Shown here: positions 33,331 through 41,929 of the stretch, piece after piece
Numbering within the stretch: position 1 is the first letter of the stretch
Layout: each line of letters begins with the position of its first letter
From: CAYQCN01 sp964415975
Lineage (GTDB): Bacteria; Patescibacteriota; Saccharimonadia; QS-5-54-17
NCBI GenBank assembly: GCA_964415975.1
Contig: CAYQCN010000001.1
Span: 22,388-86,387 of the forward strand
Direction of reading: 5' to 3'
Length of the DNA stretch: 64,000 nucleotides
Notes under the pieces: generated by a model
What the model was told of the DNA's origin: nothing
The model's database searches: none
What the model saw: the letters and a program-made list of their open reading frames with translations, nothing else
Program-made: the position numbers and the translations under genes

Positions 33331-33698
33331 TACAGAACCTCCGGTGCGAGCGATATTATCCTATTAAACTTAGCGTCGCGTAACTCTCTGGCTATAGGGC
33401 CAAAAACTCTAGTGCCGCGAGGCTGTCCGTTGCCGTCAATTATCACAGCTGCATTCTCATCGAATTTGATAGTTGACCCGTCTGGACGAGTGGTCGTCTT
33501 GGTCGACCTAACTAAAACCGCCTTAACTACCTCTTTCTTTTTGACGTTTGCTCCTGGTGTTGCCTCTTTCACACTAGCTACGAACACATCACCGAGTGAC
33601 GCATATCTTCTACGACTTCCTCCCAGCACTTTTATGCACTGAATCTGCCTGGCTCCACTGTTGTCTGCTACTTTAAGCTTGCTCTCTTGCTGTATCAT
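33330..33698 (-). CDS. rplN: 50S ribosomal protein L14
   Basis: 122 aa. [54 protein letters not shown] and [20 protein letters not shown]. Very conserved; forms the B8 bridge. Confidence 0.98.
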   Translation of the reverse strand: MIQQESKLKVADNSGARQIQCIKVLGGSRRRYASLGDVFVASVKEATPGANVKKKEVVKAVLVRSTKTTTRPDGSTIKFDENAAVIIDGNGQPRGTRVFGPIARELRDAKFNRIISLAPEVL

Positions 33699-33943
33699 GC
33701 GTCTGCCCCTCGCTCTATAACTTCATCAAGCTTCCAGCGCTTGCGTTTACTCACAGGCCTAGTCTCAACTATTGAGACCCAGTCTCCAAGTTTGGCATCG
33801 CTGTTTTCATCGTGTACTAGGTATTTCTTAGTCTGTTTGTATTGCTTGCGATAGACGGGGTGACTCTTCACAGTGTCAATGGCCACAGTGATAGTCTTGT
33901 TTGCCTTGTCTGCAACAACGGTACCTTCAAGCCTTCTAGCCAT
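33695..33943 (-). CDS. rpsQ: 30S ribosomal protein S17
   Basis: 82 aa. [40 protein letters not shown] and [18 protein letters not shown]. Primary 16S binder; overlaps rpmC by 8 bp. Confidence 0.98.
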   Translation of the reverse strand: MARRLEGTVVADKANKTITVAIDTVKSHPVYRKQYKQTKKYLVHDENSDAKLGDWVSIVETRPVSKRKRWKLDEVIERGADA

Positions 33944-34133
33944 TTGTCTGCTCCTTTTCTCGAATAATCGTCTTTAATCTTGCAATATCCTTGCGCAAGC
34001 GTCGCCCTTCACGGACATTATTTACTTCTTTTGTGCGTACATCAAGGTTGAATTGCTGCATATCAGCTTGGTATTTAGCTAATTGTTGCTGCAGCTCTTT
34101 AACCGATTTTTTCCGTATATCTTCAAGTTTCAT
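33936..34133 (-). CDS. rpmC: 50S ribosomal protein L29
   Basis: 65 aa, helical hairpin. [40 protein letters not shown] and LRKDIARLKTIIREKE. Sits at the nascent-chain tunnel exit. Confidence 0.97.
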   Translation of the reverse strand: MKLEDIRKKSVKELQQQLAKYQADMQQFNLDVRTKEVNNVREGRRLRKDIARLKTIIREKEQTNG

Positions 34134-34558
34134 TATTCATTCTCCCCTTGAGCGTGCCTCATAACAAACTTTGTTTTCATTGGCAGCTTGTGTCCGGCTA
34201 GTCGCATAGCTTCTCTAGCGGTCTCTTCATTCACACCTGACATTTCAAATACCACCGTACCAGGCTTGACTTTTGCAACATAAAACTCGGGCGTCCCTTT
34301 ACCACTACCCATAGGCATTTCATTACCCTTACGCGTAACTGGAGTATCTGGAAATATACGGATCCATATTTTACCGCCGCGCTTAACATATCGTGTCATG
34401 GCTCGTCTTGCAGCTTCTATTTGGCGTGATGTCACTCGCTCTGCACCTAGCGCTTGCAGTCCATAATTACCAAAACTCAACTCTGTTCCACGAGATGCTA
34501 CACCTTTATTGGTGCCTTTCATAGCCTTTCTGTATTTAGTCTTCTTTGGCAATAACAT
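34133..34558 (-). CDS. rplP: 50S ribosomal protein L16
   Basis: 141 aa. [40 protein letters not shown] and [20 protein letters not shown] with [15 protein letters not shown]. Binds near the A site. The central arginine loop is typical. Confidence 0.98.
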   Translation of the reverse strand: MLLPKKTKYRKAMKGTNKGVASRGTELSFGNYGLQALGAERVTSRQIEAARRAMTRYVKRGGKIWIRIFPDTPVTRKGNEMPMGSGKGTPEFYVAKVKPGTVVFEMSGVNEETAREAMRLAGHKLPMKTKFVMRHAQGENE

Positions 34559-34561
34559 AAA

Positions 34562-35188
34562 CTACACCTCGTCCTTGTGTATCCATACTTTCACGCCTAT
34601 TACCCCATATGTAGTAACCGCTTTAGCATGTGCATAATCGATATTAGCCCGCAACGTATGCAAAGGGATACTGCCCAGTGCCTCTTTTTCAGTTCTCGCC
34701 ATATCAGCCCCATTCAATCTTCCAGATATAATAATCTTCACGCCCTTAGCACCTGCGCGCATGGTGGCATCCGAAGAAGACTTGATAGCTCGTCTAAATG
34801 ATATACGACGCTCTAGCTGATTGGCTATGTTGTCTGCCACAAGTTGAGCTCTTAGCTCTGGCTGTTTGACCTCTTCGATATTTAATGTTATTAGCGAATC
34901 AACCTTTTTGGCTAGTTTTTTCTTTAAATCCTCAACGCCCACTCCACCTCTACCTATTATGACACCAGGTCTTGCAGTATAAATTGAAATATCTACTGAG
35001 CTTGGAGACCGCTCTATTTCTACCTTTTCAACTGCTGCTCTACGATCTAGGTGACTATTGATAATGTCACGAATTTTAATATCTTCTTTCAGGGCGTCTG
35101 AAAAGTCGCGCTTATTTGCAAACCACTTTGATTGCCAATTTTTCTTGGTTTGTAGTCGAAAACTAACTGGATTTACTTTATGACCCAT
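34562..35188 (-). CDS. rpsC: 30S ribosomal protein S3
   Basis: 208 aa. MGHKVNPVSFRLQTKKNWQS, KH domain with ARPGVIIGRGGVGVEDLKKK, and C-terminal GRLNGADMARTEKEALGSIP. Part of the mRNA entry helicase. Slightly shorter at the C terminus than in E. coli. Confidence 0.98.
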   Translation of the reverse strand: MGHKVNPVSFRLQTKKNWQSKWFANKRDFSDALKEDIKIRDIINSHLDRRAAVEKVEIERSPSSVDISIYTARPGVIIGRGGVGVEDLKKKLAKKVDSLITLNIEEVKQPELRAQLVADNIANQLERRISFRRAIKSSSDATMRAGAKGVKIIISGRLNGADMARTEKEALGSIPLHTLRANIDYAHAKAVTTYGVIGVKVWIHKDEV

Positions 35189-35522
35189 TCTTATCTCCTG
35201 CCTCTCTCAGCATAACGAATACATTACTCATTCTGCTTTTTCGTAAATTAGCCCCACCACGTGCACGGAATTCAACTTTTCGCCGCATTCCACCACTACC
35301 AACTGTTATCTTTTCAATGTGTAAGCTGCCAGGGTCAATCTTTTCATTATTTTCGGCATTAGATGCTGCACTCTTTATTACTTCTTGCAACATGCCTGCA
35401 GCCTTTCTAGGTGTATGGTCGAGAATAGTGACTGCATCACTTACACTTCTGCCGCGCACTAGCGCTGCAACGACATTCATCTTGCGTGGAGATACGGTCA
35501 AGCCGTTAGCTACAGCTTTCAT
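35178..35522 (-). CDS. rplV: 50S ribosomal protein L22
   Basis: 114 aa. VSPRKMNVVAALVRGRSVSD, ARRAAGMLQEVIKSAASNAE-type region (seen as KAAGMLQEVIKSAASNAENN) and the tunnel loop GSGGMRRKVEFRARGGANLR. Stop overlaps rpsC by 11 bp. Confidence 0.97.
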   Translation of the reverse strand: MKAVANGLTVSPRKMNVVAALVRGRSVSDAVTILDHTPRKAAGMLQEVIKSAASNAENNEKIDPGSLHIEKITVGSGGMRRKVEFRARGGANLRKSRMSNVFVMLREAGDKNGS

Positions 35523-35800
35523 TATGCTTTTTCTCCTTTTGCTAGCTTGCCTCCATGGCCCTTGAACTTCCGAGTAGGAGCAAATTCACCTAGCTTGTGG
35601 CCGACCATATTTTCAGAGACTAGCACTGGTACATGCACCTTGCCGTTATGAACTGCAATAGTCTTGCCGACCATCTCTGGCGTGATAGTAGAAGAGCGCG
35701 CCCATGTTTTTATAACAGTGCGATCTTTGTCTCCCAAAGCTTCAACTTTGCTTTGAAGTTTCTCATCTACATATGGTCCTTTTTTTACAGATCGACTCAT
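35522..35800 (-). CDS. rpsS: 30S ribosomal protein S19
   Basis: 92 aa. The start is the ATG at 35798-35800, giving [16 protein letters not shown] after the ribosome-binding site AGGAGT; the open frame extends 13 codons upstream (to 35839) but inside rplB. Core [40 protein letters not shown] and [12 protein letters not shown]. Confidence 0.97.
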   Translation of the reverse strand: MSRSVKKGPYVDEKLQSKVEALGDKDRTVIKTWARSSTITPEMVGKTIAVHNGKVHVPVLVSENMVGHKLGEFAPTRKFKGHGGKLAKGEKA

Positions 35801-35807
35801 TATACTC

Positions 35808-36638
35808 CTATCGCTTTCTCTTATGTCGACTTCTAACAATCATTTCACCGCCTCGCTTACGGCTTCTTGTCTTCTTGCCGATAGCGGTCTTGCCCCATGG
35901 GGTTTTAGGGATACGCCCCGGTCCAGTCTTGCCTTCTCCTCCACCCATGTGGTGGTCGACTGGGTTCATTGCCTTACCTCGTACACTCGGCCGCTTACCC
36001 TTACGGCGATTTCGACCAGCACTTCCAACTTTTATGTTTTGATGCTGCTCGTTTCCAACGTTGCCTAGTGTAGCGTAACACTTGAGGTGAATCAAGCGCA
36101 CCTCACCACTAGGTAGACGCACATAACCCCAATCACCTTCTTTAGAAGTAAGTTGGGCACGAGCTCCGGCACTTCTGACCAGCTGACCACCCTTTCCTTG
36201 GGTCATCTCAATATTGTAAATACTGCTGCCTAATGGGATTTGGGCCAGGGGGAGCCTGTTTCCGGGCCTTATAGCTGCTTCCTCGCCAACTTCAATCTCG
36301 TCACCAACCTTCATCTTGCTGCCGGCAATTATATAAGCGTACTCGTTAGTGCCTACATTTACTAATGCTACATGGCTGGTTCGGTTTGGGTCATATTCTA
36401 TTGCCTCAACAGTAGCTTGGGTGCCGGGTGCTAGCTTGTAGTCTATTAGTCTATATCTACGCTTCACACCGCCACCACGATGCCTAGTCGTAATCCTGCC
36501 AGTGTTGTTACGCCCAGCTTTCGAGCGCTGCGTGGCTGTCAATGACTTTTTAGGTTTATTAGAAGTCACTTCGCTATTGTCTGCAGTGGTCATACCACGT
36601 CTAGCTGGTGTTGTTGGTTTGTACTGTTCGACAGCCAT
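35808..36638 (-). CDS. rplB: 50S ribosomal protein L2
   Basis: 276 aa. [20 protein letters not shown], the [15 protein letters not shown] loop, [20 protein letters not shown] with [20 protein letters not shown] near the peptidyl-transferase centre, and [19 protein letters not shown]. Confidence 0.98.
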   Translation of the reverse strand: MAVEQYKPTTPARRGMTTADNSEVTSNKPKKSLTATQRSKAGRNNTGRITTRHRGGGVKRRYRLIDYKLAPGTQATVEAIEYDPNRTSHVALVNVGTNEYAYIIAGSKMKVGDEIEVGEEAAIRPGNRLPLAQIPLGSSIYNIEMTQGKGGQLVRSAGARAQLTSKEGDWGYVRLPSGEVRLIHLKCYATLGNVGNEQHQNIKVGSAGRNRRKGKRPSVRGKAMNPVDHHMGGGEGKTGPGRIPKTPWGKTAIGKKTRSRKRGGEMIVRSRHKRKR

Positions 36639-36931
36639 TATTCGCTCCCCTCAAACAGTGATATAGATTCACCTTCTGACAGTTTTACATAAGCCTTTTT
36701 CATATCACTTCGCTTGCCCGTTATTAACATACGGCCTCGCTTGGCTGGCATACGTTTTTGTTTGCCTTTATGAATTGATGTTTTAACACTCTCTACTTCA
36801 ACATCAAAGCGATCTGAAATTTCCTGCGATATGGTATGCTTGTTGGCATTTTTGGGAACAAAAAATATATATGTGTTTTGAGTGTCTGCCAAGGCAATAG
36901 ATTTTTCTGATACAACAGGTTGCAAATTCAT
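36638..36931 (-). CDS. rplW: 50S ribosomal protein L23
   Basis: 97 aa. LQPVVSEKSIALADTQNTYI, FFVPKNANKHTISQEISDRF, SVKTSIHKGKQKRM. Tunnel-exit docking site for trigger factor and SRP. Start overlaps rplD by 4 bp. Confidence 0.97.
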   Translation of the reverse strand: MNLQPVVSEKSIALADTQNTYIFFVPKNANKHTISQEISDRFDVEVESVKTSIHKGKQKRMPAKRGRMLITGKRSDMKKAYVKLSEGESISLFEGSE

Positions 36932-37566
36932 GACTTAACCTCTAATCTCTTTTTTAATGTATCCAAGCCAGGCTTAGTAAACAAGACCATATCTACATCC
37001 ATCACATGCTTTACATGTAAGTTGTCACCGGTTGTAACATCTACACGCTCTACATTGCGGGTACTCCGGTCTATCTCTGATGTAATTGAATCAGTCACTA
37101 TAAGCATGCGCCCATCTATTGGCAGCTTGCCCTTAAGCTTCATAAAGCTAGAAACCTTACCATCTACATCAATATCCTCAATAACCGCAACCTGCTTGGA
37201 GTTGTTTTTGACAGTCAAAGCATGTGTTAATGCAGTCCTTTTCATGCTCTTTGTAATGGTCTGACGATAATTTTCGTTTCCAGTTGGGCCGAAAGTTATA
37301 CCGCCGCCTCGCCACAAAGGACTTCGAATAGACCCAGCTCTGGCGCGTCCAGTACCTTTTTGTTGCCAGGGCTTCTTGCCTCCACCCCTGACTAAGGCTC
37401 TATTCTTGGCCTTAGCTGAACTTTTACGATTGTTTGCGCTTAAGGCTACATACACTTGATGTATCAAATCGGCAGATGGTTCTTCGGCATTAAATATCTG
37501 CTTAGGCAGTGCGGTATTACTGCTCGCCTTGCTGCCTGTTTTCGTAAAAGTCGGTGCAGTAGCCAT
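36928..37566 (-). CDS. rplD: 50S ribosomal protein L4
   Basis: 212 aa. Tunnel loop region with NRALVRGGGKKPWQQKGTGR, ARAGSIRSPLWRGGG and FGPTGNENYRQTITKSMKR, followed by the globular domain. The N terminus carries an extra 10-15 residues rich in Lys, Thr and Ser. Confidence 0.97.
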   Translation of the reverse strand: MATAPTFTKTGSKASSNTALPKQIFNAEEPSADLIHQVYVALSANNRKSSAKAKNRALVRGGGKKPWQQKGTGRARAGSIRSPLWRGGGITFGPTGNENYRQTITKSMKRTALTHALTVKNNSKQVAVIEDIDVDGKVSSFMKLKGKLPIDGRMLIVTDSITSEIDRSTRNVERVDVTTGDNLHVKHVMDVDMVLFTKPGLDTLKKRLEVKS

Positions 37567-38168
37567 TACTCAACCCCTCTTATAGTTACTAATCCATTTT
37601 TTGCACCAGGCACCGAGCCTGTAACCGCTATTACATTTTGCTCTGGTTGTACAGCAACTACCTTAAGACCTCTTGTAGTTACAGTATCAGAACCCATTCT
37701 GCCAGCCATTTTTTTGCCTTTAAATACCTTTTGCGGATACATTCCACCGATTGATCCAGGCCTTCGGTAATTATGCGATCCATGCGTCATAGGCCCACGG
37801 CTAAAATTGTGCCGCTTAATTGTTCCGCTAAATCCCTTACCTTTACTCGTGCCAGTAACTGCCACTTTATCTCCATCTTCAAAGATTGTTACATCTAACT
37901 CATCTCCGGCTGATAGATCATACACTCCACGAAACTCTTTGACGTGTTTCGGTGCTTCTTTTGCTGCTTTGTATTGTTTCTCTTGAGCGTTGGTTGGGTT
38001 TTTTGACTTTTCGTAGCCTAATTGAATGGCATCATAGCCATCATGGTCCTCAGTCTTAACCCCAACTACTGTACATGGACCTGCCTGCAGCAATGTTACA
38101 GGCACTGTGGTACCGTCATCAGTAAATATTTCTGTCATTCCGAGCTTGCGCCCAAGTAATGCCTTCAT
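37566..38168 (-). CDS. rplC: 50S ribosomal protein L3
   Basis: 200 aa. MKALLGRKLGMTEIFTDDGT, VTGTSKGKGFSGTIKRHNFS, RGPMTHGSHNYRRPGSIGGM and GRMGSDTVTTRGLKVVAVQP. First gene of the S10 block here, since rpsJ lies about 2.1 kb upstream beyond an inserted cassette. It has its own promoter. Confidence 0.98.
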   Translation of the reverse strand: MKALLGRKLGMTEIFTDDGTTVPVTLLQAGPCTVVGVKTEDHDGYDAIQLGYEKSKNPTNAQEKQYKAAKEAPKHVKEFRGVYDLSAGDELDVTIFEDGDKVAVTGTSKGKGFSGTIKRHNFSRGPMTHGSHNYRRPGSIGGMYPQKVFKGKKMAGRMGSDTVTTRGLKVVAVQPEQNVIAVTGSVPGAKNGLVTIRGVE

Positions 38169-38274
38169 TGCATCCTCATATTATTTATTTGCCATTACGA
38201 GCCGCTACGAATTATACCCATCTAAGGATATCTTCTAGCGCACTTCACTCTCTGGTGATAATACGTACCAAGAA

Positions 38275-38304
38275 AGTGTAGCAACTCTTCTCGCAAGGTG
38301 TCAA
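38275..38304 (-). promoter_or_regulatory. Promoter of rplC and the S10/spc block
   Basis: -35 TTGACA (38299-38304), 18-bp spacer, -10 TACACT (38275-38280). A leader of about 100 nt to rplC could hold an L4-type control element, but I see no defined fold. The -35 abuts the 3' end of the metalloprotease gene. Confidence 0.7.
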
Positions 38305-38305
38305 C

Positions 38306-39973
38306 CTAAGTCGCATCGATTTCAAATTGAAGAGGCCAAGGGTTGAACTGACAACCTTCTAGATCTATCGACTGTTGCTGCATCACCGGCGCAAGATTGC
38401 CGTTCTCACGGCAATGGTAGTGGCCATGCCCAAGAAAATGACCCACCTCATGGTTAATGACCATGCGGCGATAATCGAGTAAACTGCCGCCAGCTTGATT
38501 CCAGGGTTCTGTAGCAGACCTCCATCTCTCATCATTGACTATGACATCATCTAGCACACGGCAACTATACTCAGGTGAACAAAGAGACGAGAAACCTGTC
38601 ATCTCGCCTGGTGCGGCAAGCCACATAGTAAAATCAGCACCACTTTCTACTTCCTCAAACCCGACATTCGCTCTTGTCCAGCCTCTGCCGTCTGATAGCG
38701 TGTCATTAATAATCTCTGAGAACTGTTCCAAGTCCCCCAAAGTATCTCCTCTTGCCATAACTTCGTAAGTATAAGTAGTGTCTGGTTGTTCAATGCAATA
38801 CGACAACAGCACAGTATCACTCGTTTCCATATCATTTCCATACGTTGCCGTTATAGATATTGTTTCTTCATAGCAAGCACCCTTATCAACCAACTGACTG
38901 ATTTTGGCACTGAATTCTAACCCTGCTTCTTCATTGAGATTTATACTATCAATAGACTCTTTTATATTATCGCTATAACTTAATTTTTCTATTTGACTAT
39001 CATCACTATCAACCGATAGGGCAATACTGTCTAAGTAACGACCTTTTCTTTTGATATCAAGGCTAAACGCAGCTTCTTTACCAGGCTCTACGACCGGAGA
39101 GTCGTCAAATGCCAAATCTGCATCTAACTCTAACTCCATTGGGTATCGAAATGTAAGTAACTTTTCGGTTCCTATTTTTGGGGCGTATGTAGACAGGGCG
39201 CTTAAACGCAAATCAAAAGGATCAACTAGTCCGTTACTAATTCTTGACTCGATAACATCCTCGTCAAACCACTCATCAGAACACTCATAACCATCAGGGC
39301 AAGACTCTAGAGTATGTAAATACCCTGAACCCCGAACTCGTGAATCACCAGTCACTTCACTAACTGGACTGCAGTCTATGTCGTTAACACACCACAAAAT
39401 ATCATCGTCGACCAAAGCTGAGCCGCCATCGTCCACCCAGGCCTGAGCGCCAATAGGGTTATTATATACGGGTGTATATAAATATGGTCTATCTTCCCTT
39501 TTATGCGGCTGGTGGAGAAAATTGCTTGAGTCTTTACTGAAGCCTCTTCCACCAAAATATAAGCCTACAGAGCGAGCCCCTTCCCAGCGATACTTATTGC
39601 TAACTGTGTCTATCTGCTCATCAAAATCACCGCAAGCATCCTCGCCGCCTGTGCTTATGCGTGTAGGCTCTAACTCTGCCGTATTTGGCCAAAAGGTGCT
39701 TGGAGAATCTGCACGCAATGAAAAAGACATAGTTCTATAGAAATATCCCGATTCATCCAACAAATCAGATCCTTCCCCCTCCCACTGATCTACGACATCT
39801 CCATATGACTTAATACATTGCTCATAACTAACTTCCTCAACAACAGTTCGATTTATGAACAAGTATGCACTTACAGCAATCGTCAAAACCGCAGCGAGAA
39901 TGATCAATATATTGCTTGGCCTGCTAAGGTTTAAGCTAGGTTTTGAACGTTTCTTTTTTTTGATTGAGATCAT
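38306..39973 (-). CDS. Secreted or membrane-anchored zinc metalloprotease-like protein (DUF3152 type)
   Basis: 555 aa. A basic N terminus (ISIKKKKRSK) and one membrane helix (residues about 21-42) indicate export or anchoring. The middle (about 45-390) is a large extracellular region with several Cys pairs and a beta-rich stretch about 280-380. The C terminus has NHEVGHFLGHGHYHC with HExGHxxGHGH (508-518), then NLAPVMQQQS and LEGCQFNPWP. This layout matches DUF3152 proteins, known mainly from Actinobacteria, where the same HExxH, PVMQQQ and C-x-N-xW blocks occur. It lies between rpsJ and rplC, splitting the S10 operon. Protease activity is inferred from the motif only. Confidence 0.82.
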   Translation of the reverse strand: MISIKKKKRSKPSLNLSRPSNILIILAAVLTIAVSAYLFINRTVVEEVSYEQCIKSYGDVVDQWEGEGSDLLDESGYFYRTMSFSLRADSPSTFWPNTAELEPTRISTGGEDACGDFDEQIDTVSNKYRWEGARSVGLYFGGRGFSKDSSNFLHQPHKREDRPYLYTPVYNNPIGAQAWVDDGGSALVDDDILWCVNDIDCSPVSEVTGDSRVRGSGYLHTLESCPDGYECSDEWFDEDVIESRISNGLVDPFDLRLSALSTYAPKIGTEKLLTFRYPMELELDADLAFDDSPVVEPGKEAAFSLDIKRKGRYLDSIALSVDSDDSQIEKLSYSDNIKESIDSINLNEEAGLEFSAKISQLVDKGACYEETISITATYGNDMETSDTVLLSYCIEQPDTTYTYEVMARGDTLGDLEQFSEIINDTLSDGRGWTRANVGFEEVESGADFTMWLAAPGEMTGFSSLCSPEYSCRVLDDVIVNDERWRSATEPWNQAGGSLLDYRRMVINHEVGHFLGHGHYHCRENGNLAPVMQQQSIDLEGCQFNPWPLQFEIDAT

Positions 39974-40245
39974 ACTACCAAGACTAGCCCTACTGGTGAG
40001 GCATAGCTAATTACTGACGCCAAAAGCAACACTACATACTCTAATTTACGATCAATCTGAAAATGATCATGACTAGCAAACACAACTCCAAGAGCTAAAC
40101 CTGCTGGCAGGGCCACACTCCACTCTCCAACCTGAAGCCATATGGAGCCACAAAGCATATATAGCACCAATTTCAGAAAAAATACGCTATCGGCACTAGA
40201 TTGATAATTTCTCATGTAGTTCATTAAAACAAAATCAACCCGCAA
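39970..40245 (-). CDS. Small membrane protein of unknown function
   Basis: 91 aa, start uncertain (internal Met at codons 8 and 11 are alternatives). About three hydrophobic segments (LKLVLYMLCGSIWLQ, ALPAGLALGVVFA, YVVLLLASVISYASPVGLVL). The stop overlaps the metalloprotease start by 4 bp, suggesting the two work together, for example in its export or anchoring. No family recognised. Confidence 0.6.
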   Translation of the reverse strand: MRVDFVLMNYMRNYQSSADSVFFLKLVLYMLCGSIWLQVGEWSVALPAGLALGVVFASHDHFQIDRKLEYVVLLLASVISYASPVGLVLVV

Positions 40246-40257
40246 ATGCTAACAAAT

Positions 40258-40281
40258 CAGCCCTCAATTGCGTGAGGGCTG
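40258..40281 (-). terminator. Hairpin between rpsJ and the inserted cassette
   Basis: 8-bp stem CAGCCCTC / GAGGGCTG with an 8-nt loop, followed on the minus strand by ATTTGTTAG. A weak terminator that would lower read-through from rpsJ into the metalloprotease pair. Confidence 0.55.
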
Positions 40282-40307
40282 AAATGCTCAAGTTGTTGAT
40301 TGCAATC

Positions 40308-40625
40308 TTACATTTTTATTTCAGTATCTACACCACTTGGCAGACTAAGATTCATCAAGTTATCTATAGTCTTATTGGTAGGTTGCGTAATGTCTATCAA
40401 GCGCTTGTGCACCCGCATCGAAAACTGTTCTCTTGAGTCCTTGTGTTTAAATGGACTTTTATTGACAGTATATAGACTATTGTCGGTCGGCAATGGGACT
40501 GGCCCCGACACAGTCGCACCCGTACGGATAGCCGTATCTATTATCTGCTTTGCCGATTGATCAATCAACTTGTGATCGTAAGCCTTCAATCTTATACGGA
40601 TGCGCTGCTGTGTGGTTTCGGCCAT
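40308..40625 (-). CDS. rpsJ: 30S ribosomal protein S10
   Basis: 105 aa. [40 protein letters not shown], and [19 protein letters not shown]. It follows tuf by 9 bp, the old tuf-rpsJ-rplC order, but here is separated from rplC by the cassette at 38306-40245. Confidence 0.98.
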   Translation of the reverse strand: MAETTQQRIRIRLKAYDHKLIDQSAKQIIDTAIRTGATVSGPVPLPTDNSLYTVNKSPFKHKDSREQFSMRVHKRLIDITQPTNKTIDNLMNLSLPSGVDTEIKM

Positions 40626-40634
40626 TTTAAATTC

Positions 40635-41816
40635 CTATTTTGTAATCTTTGTTACTACACCAGCGCCGACTGTTTTGCCACCTTCACGAATAGCGAAGCG
40701 CAGGCCTTCTTCCATGGCGATTGGCTGTATCAATTTAACTTTAAAGGTTACGCTATCACCAGGCATCACCATTTCCGTGTCTTCTGGCAGTGTCACTTCA
40801 CCAGTAACATCAGTAGTGCGGAAGTAGAATTGTGGCTTGTAACCCTTGAAAAATGGAGTGTGGCGTCCGCCTTCTTCCTTGTTTAGGACGTAGACTTCTG
40901 CGTCAAACTCTGTGTGTGGCGTTATTGATCCGGGCTTAGCTAATACTTGGCCGCGTTCTATATCGTCTCGTTCAACACCTCTTAACAATACACCTACGTT
41001 GTCACCTGCTTGGCCTTCATCGAGGGACTTATTGAACATCTCTACACCAGTAACAGTTGTCTTTTTGGTATCGTGCAGTCCAACAATCTCGATCTCTTCA
41101 CCTGTCTTGACTACACCTTGCTCAACACGTCCTGTGGCAACAGTACCTCGACCCTTTATAGAGAAAACATCTTCAACAGGCATCAAGAAATCCTTATCGA
41201 CTTCACGCTTTGGCTCTGGGAAGTAATCATCCATGGCTTTTACTAGTTCCATTATCGATTCTTGGTCTTCTTCGGAGCCTTCAATAGCTTTCAGAGCTGA
41301 GCCCTTAATGATAGGCGCATCGGAGTCAAACTCATACTTCTCTAGCAACTCACGAATCTCCATCTCGACTAGTTCGGCCAGTTCTGGATCGGCAAGGTCG
41401 GTCTTGTTTAGGTACACAACTATACTAGGTACACCAACTTGACGGGCCAATAGCACGTGCTCGCGAGTCTGAGGCATTGGGCCGTCTGCAGCTGACACCA
41501 CCAATACTGCGCCGTCAACTTGGGCAGCTCCTGTAATCATATTTTTTACATAGTCAGCGTGACCTGGCATGTCAACATGTGCGTAGTGTCGGTTTTCACT
41601 TTCATATTCTTGGTGTGAAGTAGCAATAGTAATACCACGCTCTTTTTCTTCAGGTGCATTGTCTATAGCATCATAAGCTACCTGTTTGTTTATATCGGTA
41701 GGCAGCTTCTCTGCTAAAACCGTTGTTATTGCCGCTGTTAAAGTCGTTTTTCCGTGGTCTACGTGACCCATTGTACCGACGTTTATGTGAGTTTTGTCTC
41801 GCTGAAAGTCAGCCAT
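40635..41816 (-). CDS. tuf: Elongation factor Tu
   Basis: 393 aa. G1 [11 protein letters not shown]2 region [17 protein letters not shown]3 [10 protein letters not shown]4 NKTD, and domains II-III with [13 protein letters not shown] and [16 protein letters not shown]. Delivers aminoacyl-tRNA. The G4 middle residue is Thr (NKTD) rather than the common Val/Cys/Met, still within the NKxD consensus. Own promoter upstream. Confidence 0.98.
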   Translation of the reverse strand: MADFQRDKTHINVGTMGHVDHGKTTLTAAITTVLAEKLPTDINKQVAYDAIDNAPEEKERGITIATSHQEYESENRHYAHVDMPGHADYVKNMITGAAQVDGAVLVVSAADGPMPQTREHVLLARQVGVPSIVVYLNKTDLADPELAELVEMEIRELLEKYEFDSDAPIIKGSALKAIEGSEEDQESIMELVKAMDDYFPEPKREVDKDFLMPVEDVFSIKGRGTVATGRVEQGVVKTGEEIEIVGLHDTKKTTVTGVEMFNKSLDEGQAGDNVGVLLRGVERDDIERGQVLAKPGSITPHTEFDAEVYVLNKEEGGRHTPFFKGYKPQFYFRTTDVTGEVTLPEDTEMVMPGDSVTFKVKLIQPIAMEEGLRFAIREGGKTVGAGVVTKITK

Positions 41817-41882
41817 ACTGTCCTCTCCTTATCTTCTACTTACTTAATATAGTGCTTTTAACACATTATTTATCAGCTTTTA

Positions 41883-41912
41883 ATTATACGCAAAACTAAT
41901 CGCAGTTGTAAA
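41883..41912 (-). promoter_or_regulatory. Promoter of tuf-rpsJ
   Basis: -35 TTTACA (41907-41912), 18-bp spacer, -10 TATAAT (41883-41888), between the fusA stop and tuf. The leader is about 60 nt; the ribosome-binding site GGAGAGG precedes the ATG. Confidence 0.8.
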
Positions 41913-41929
41913 CCCCTGACAAACAGCCA

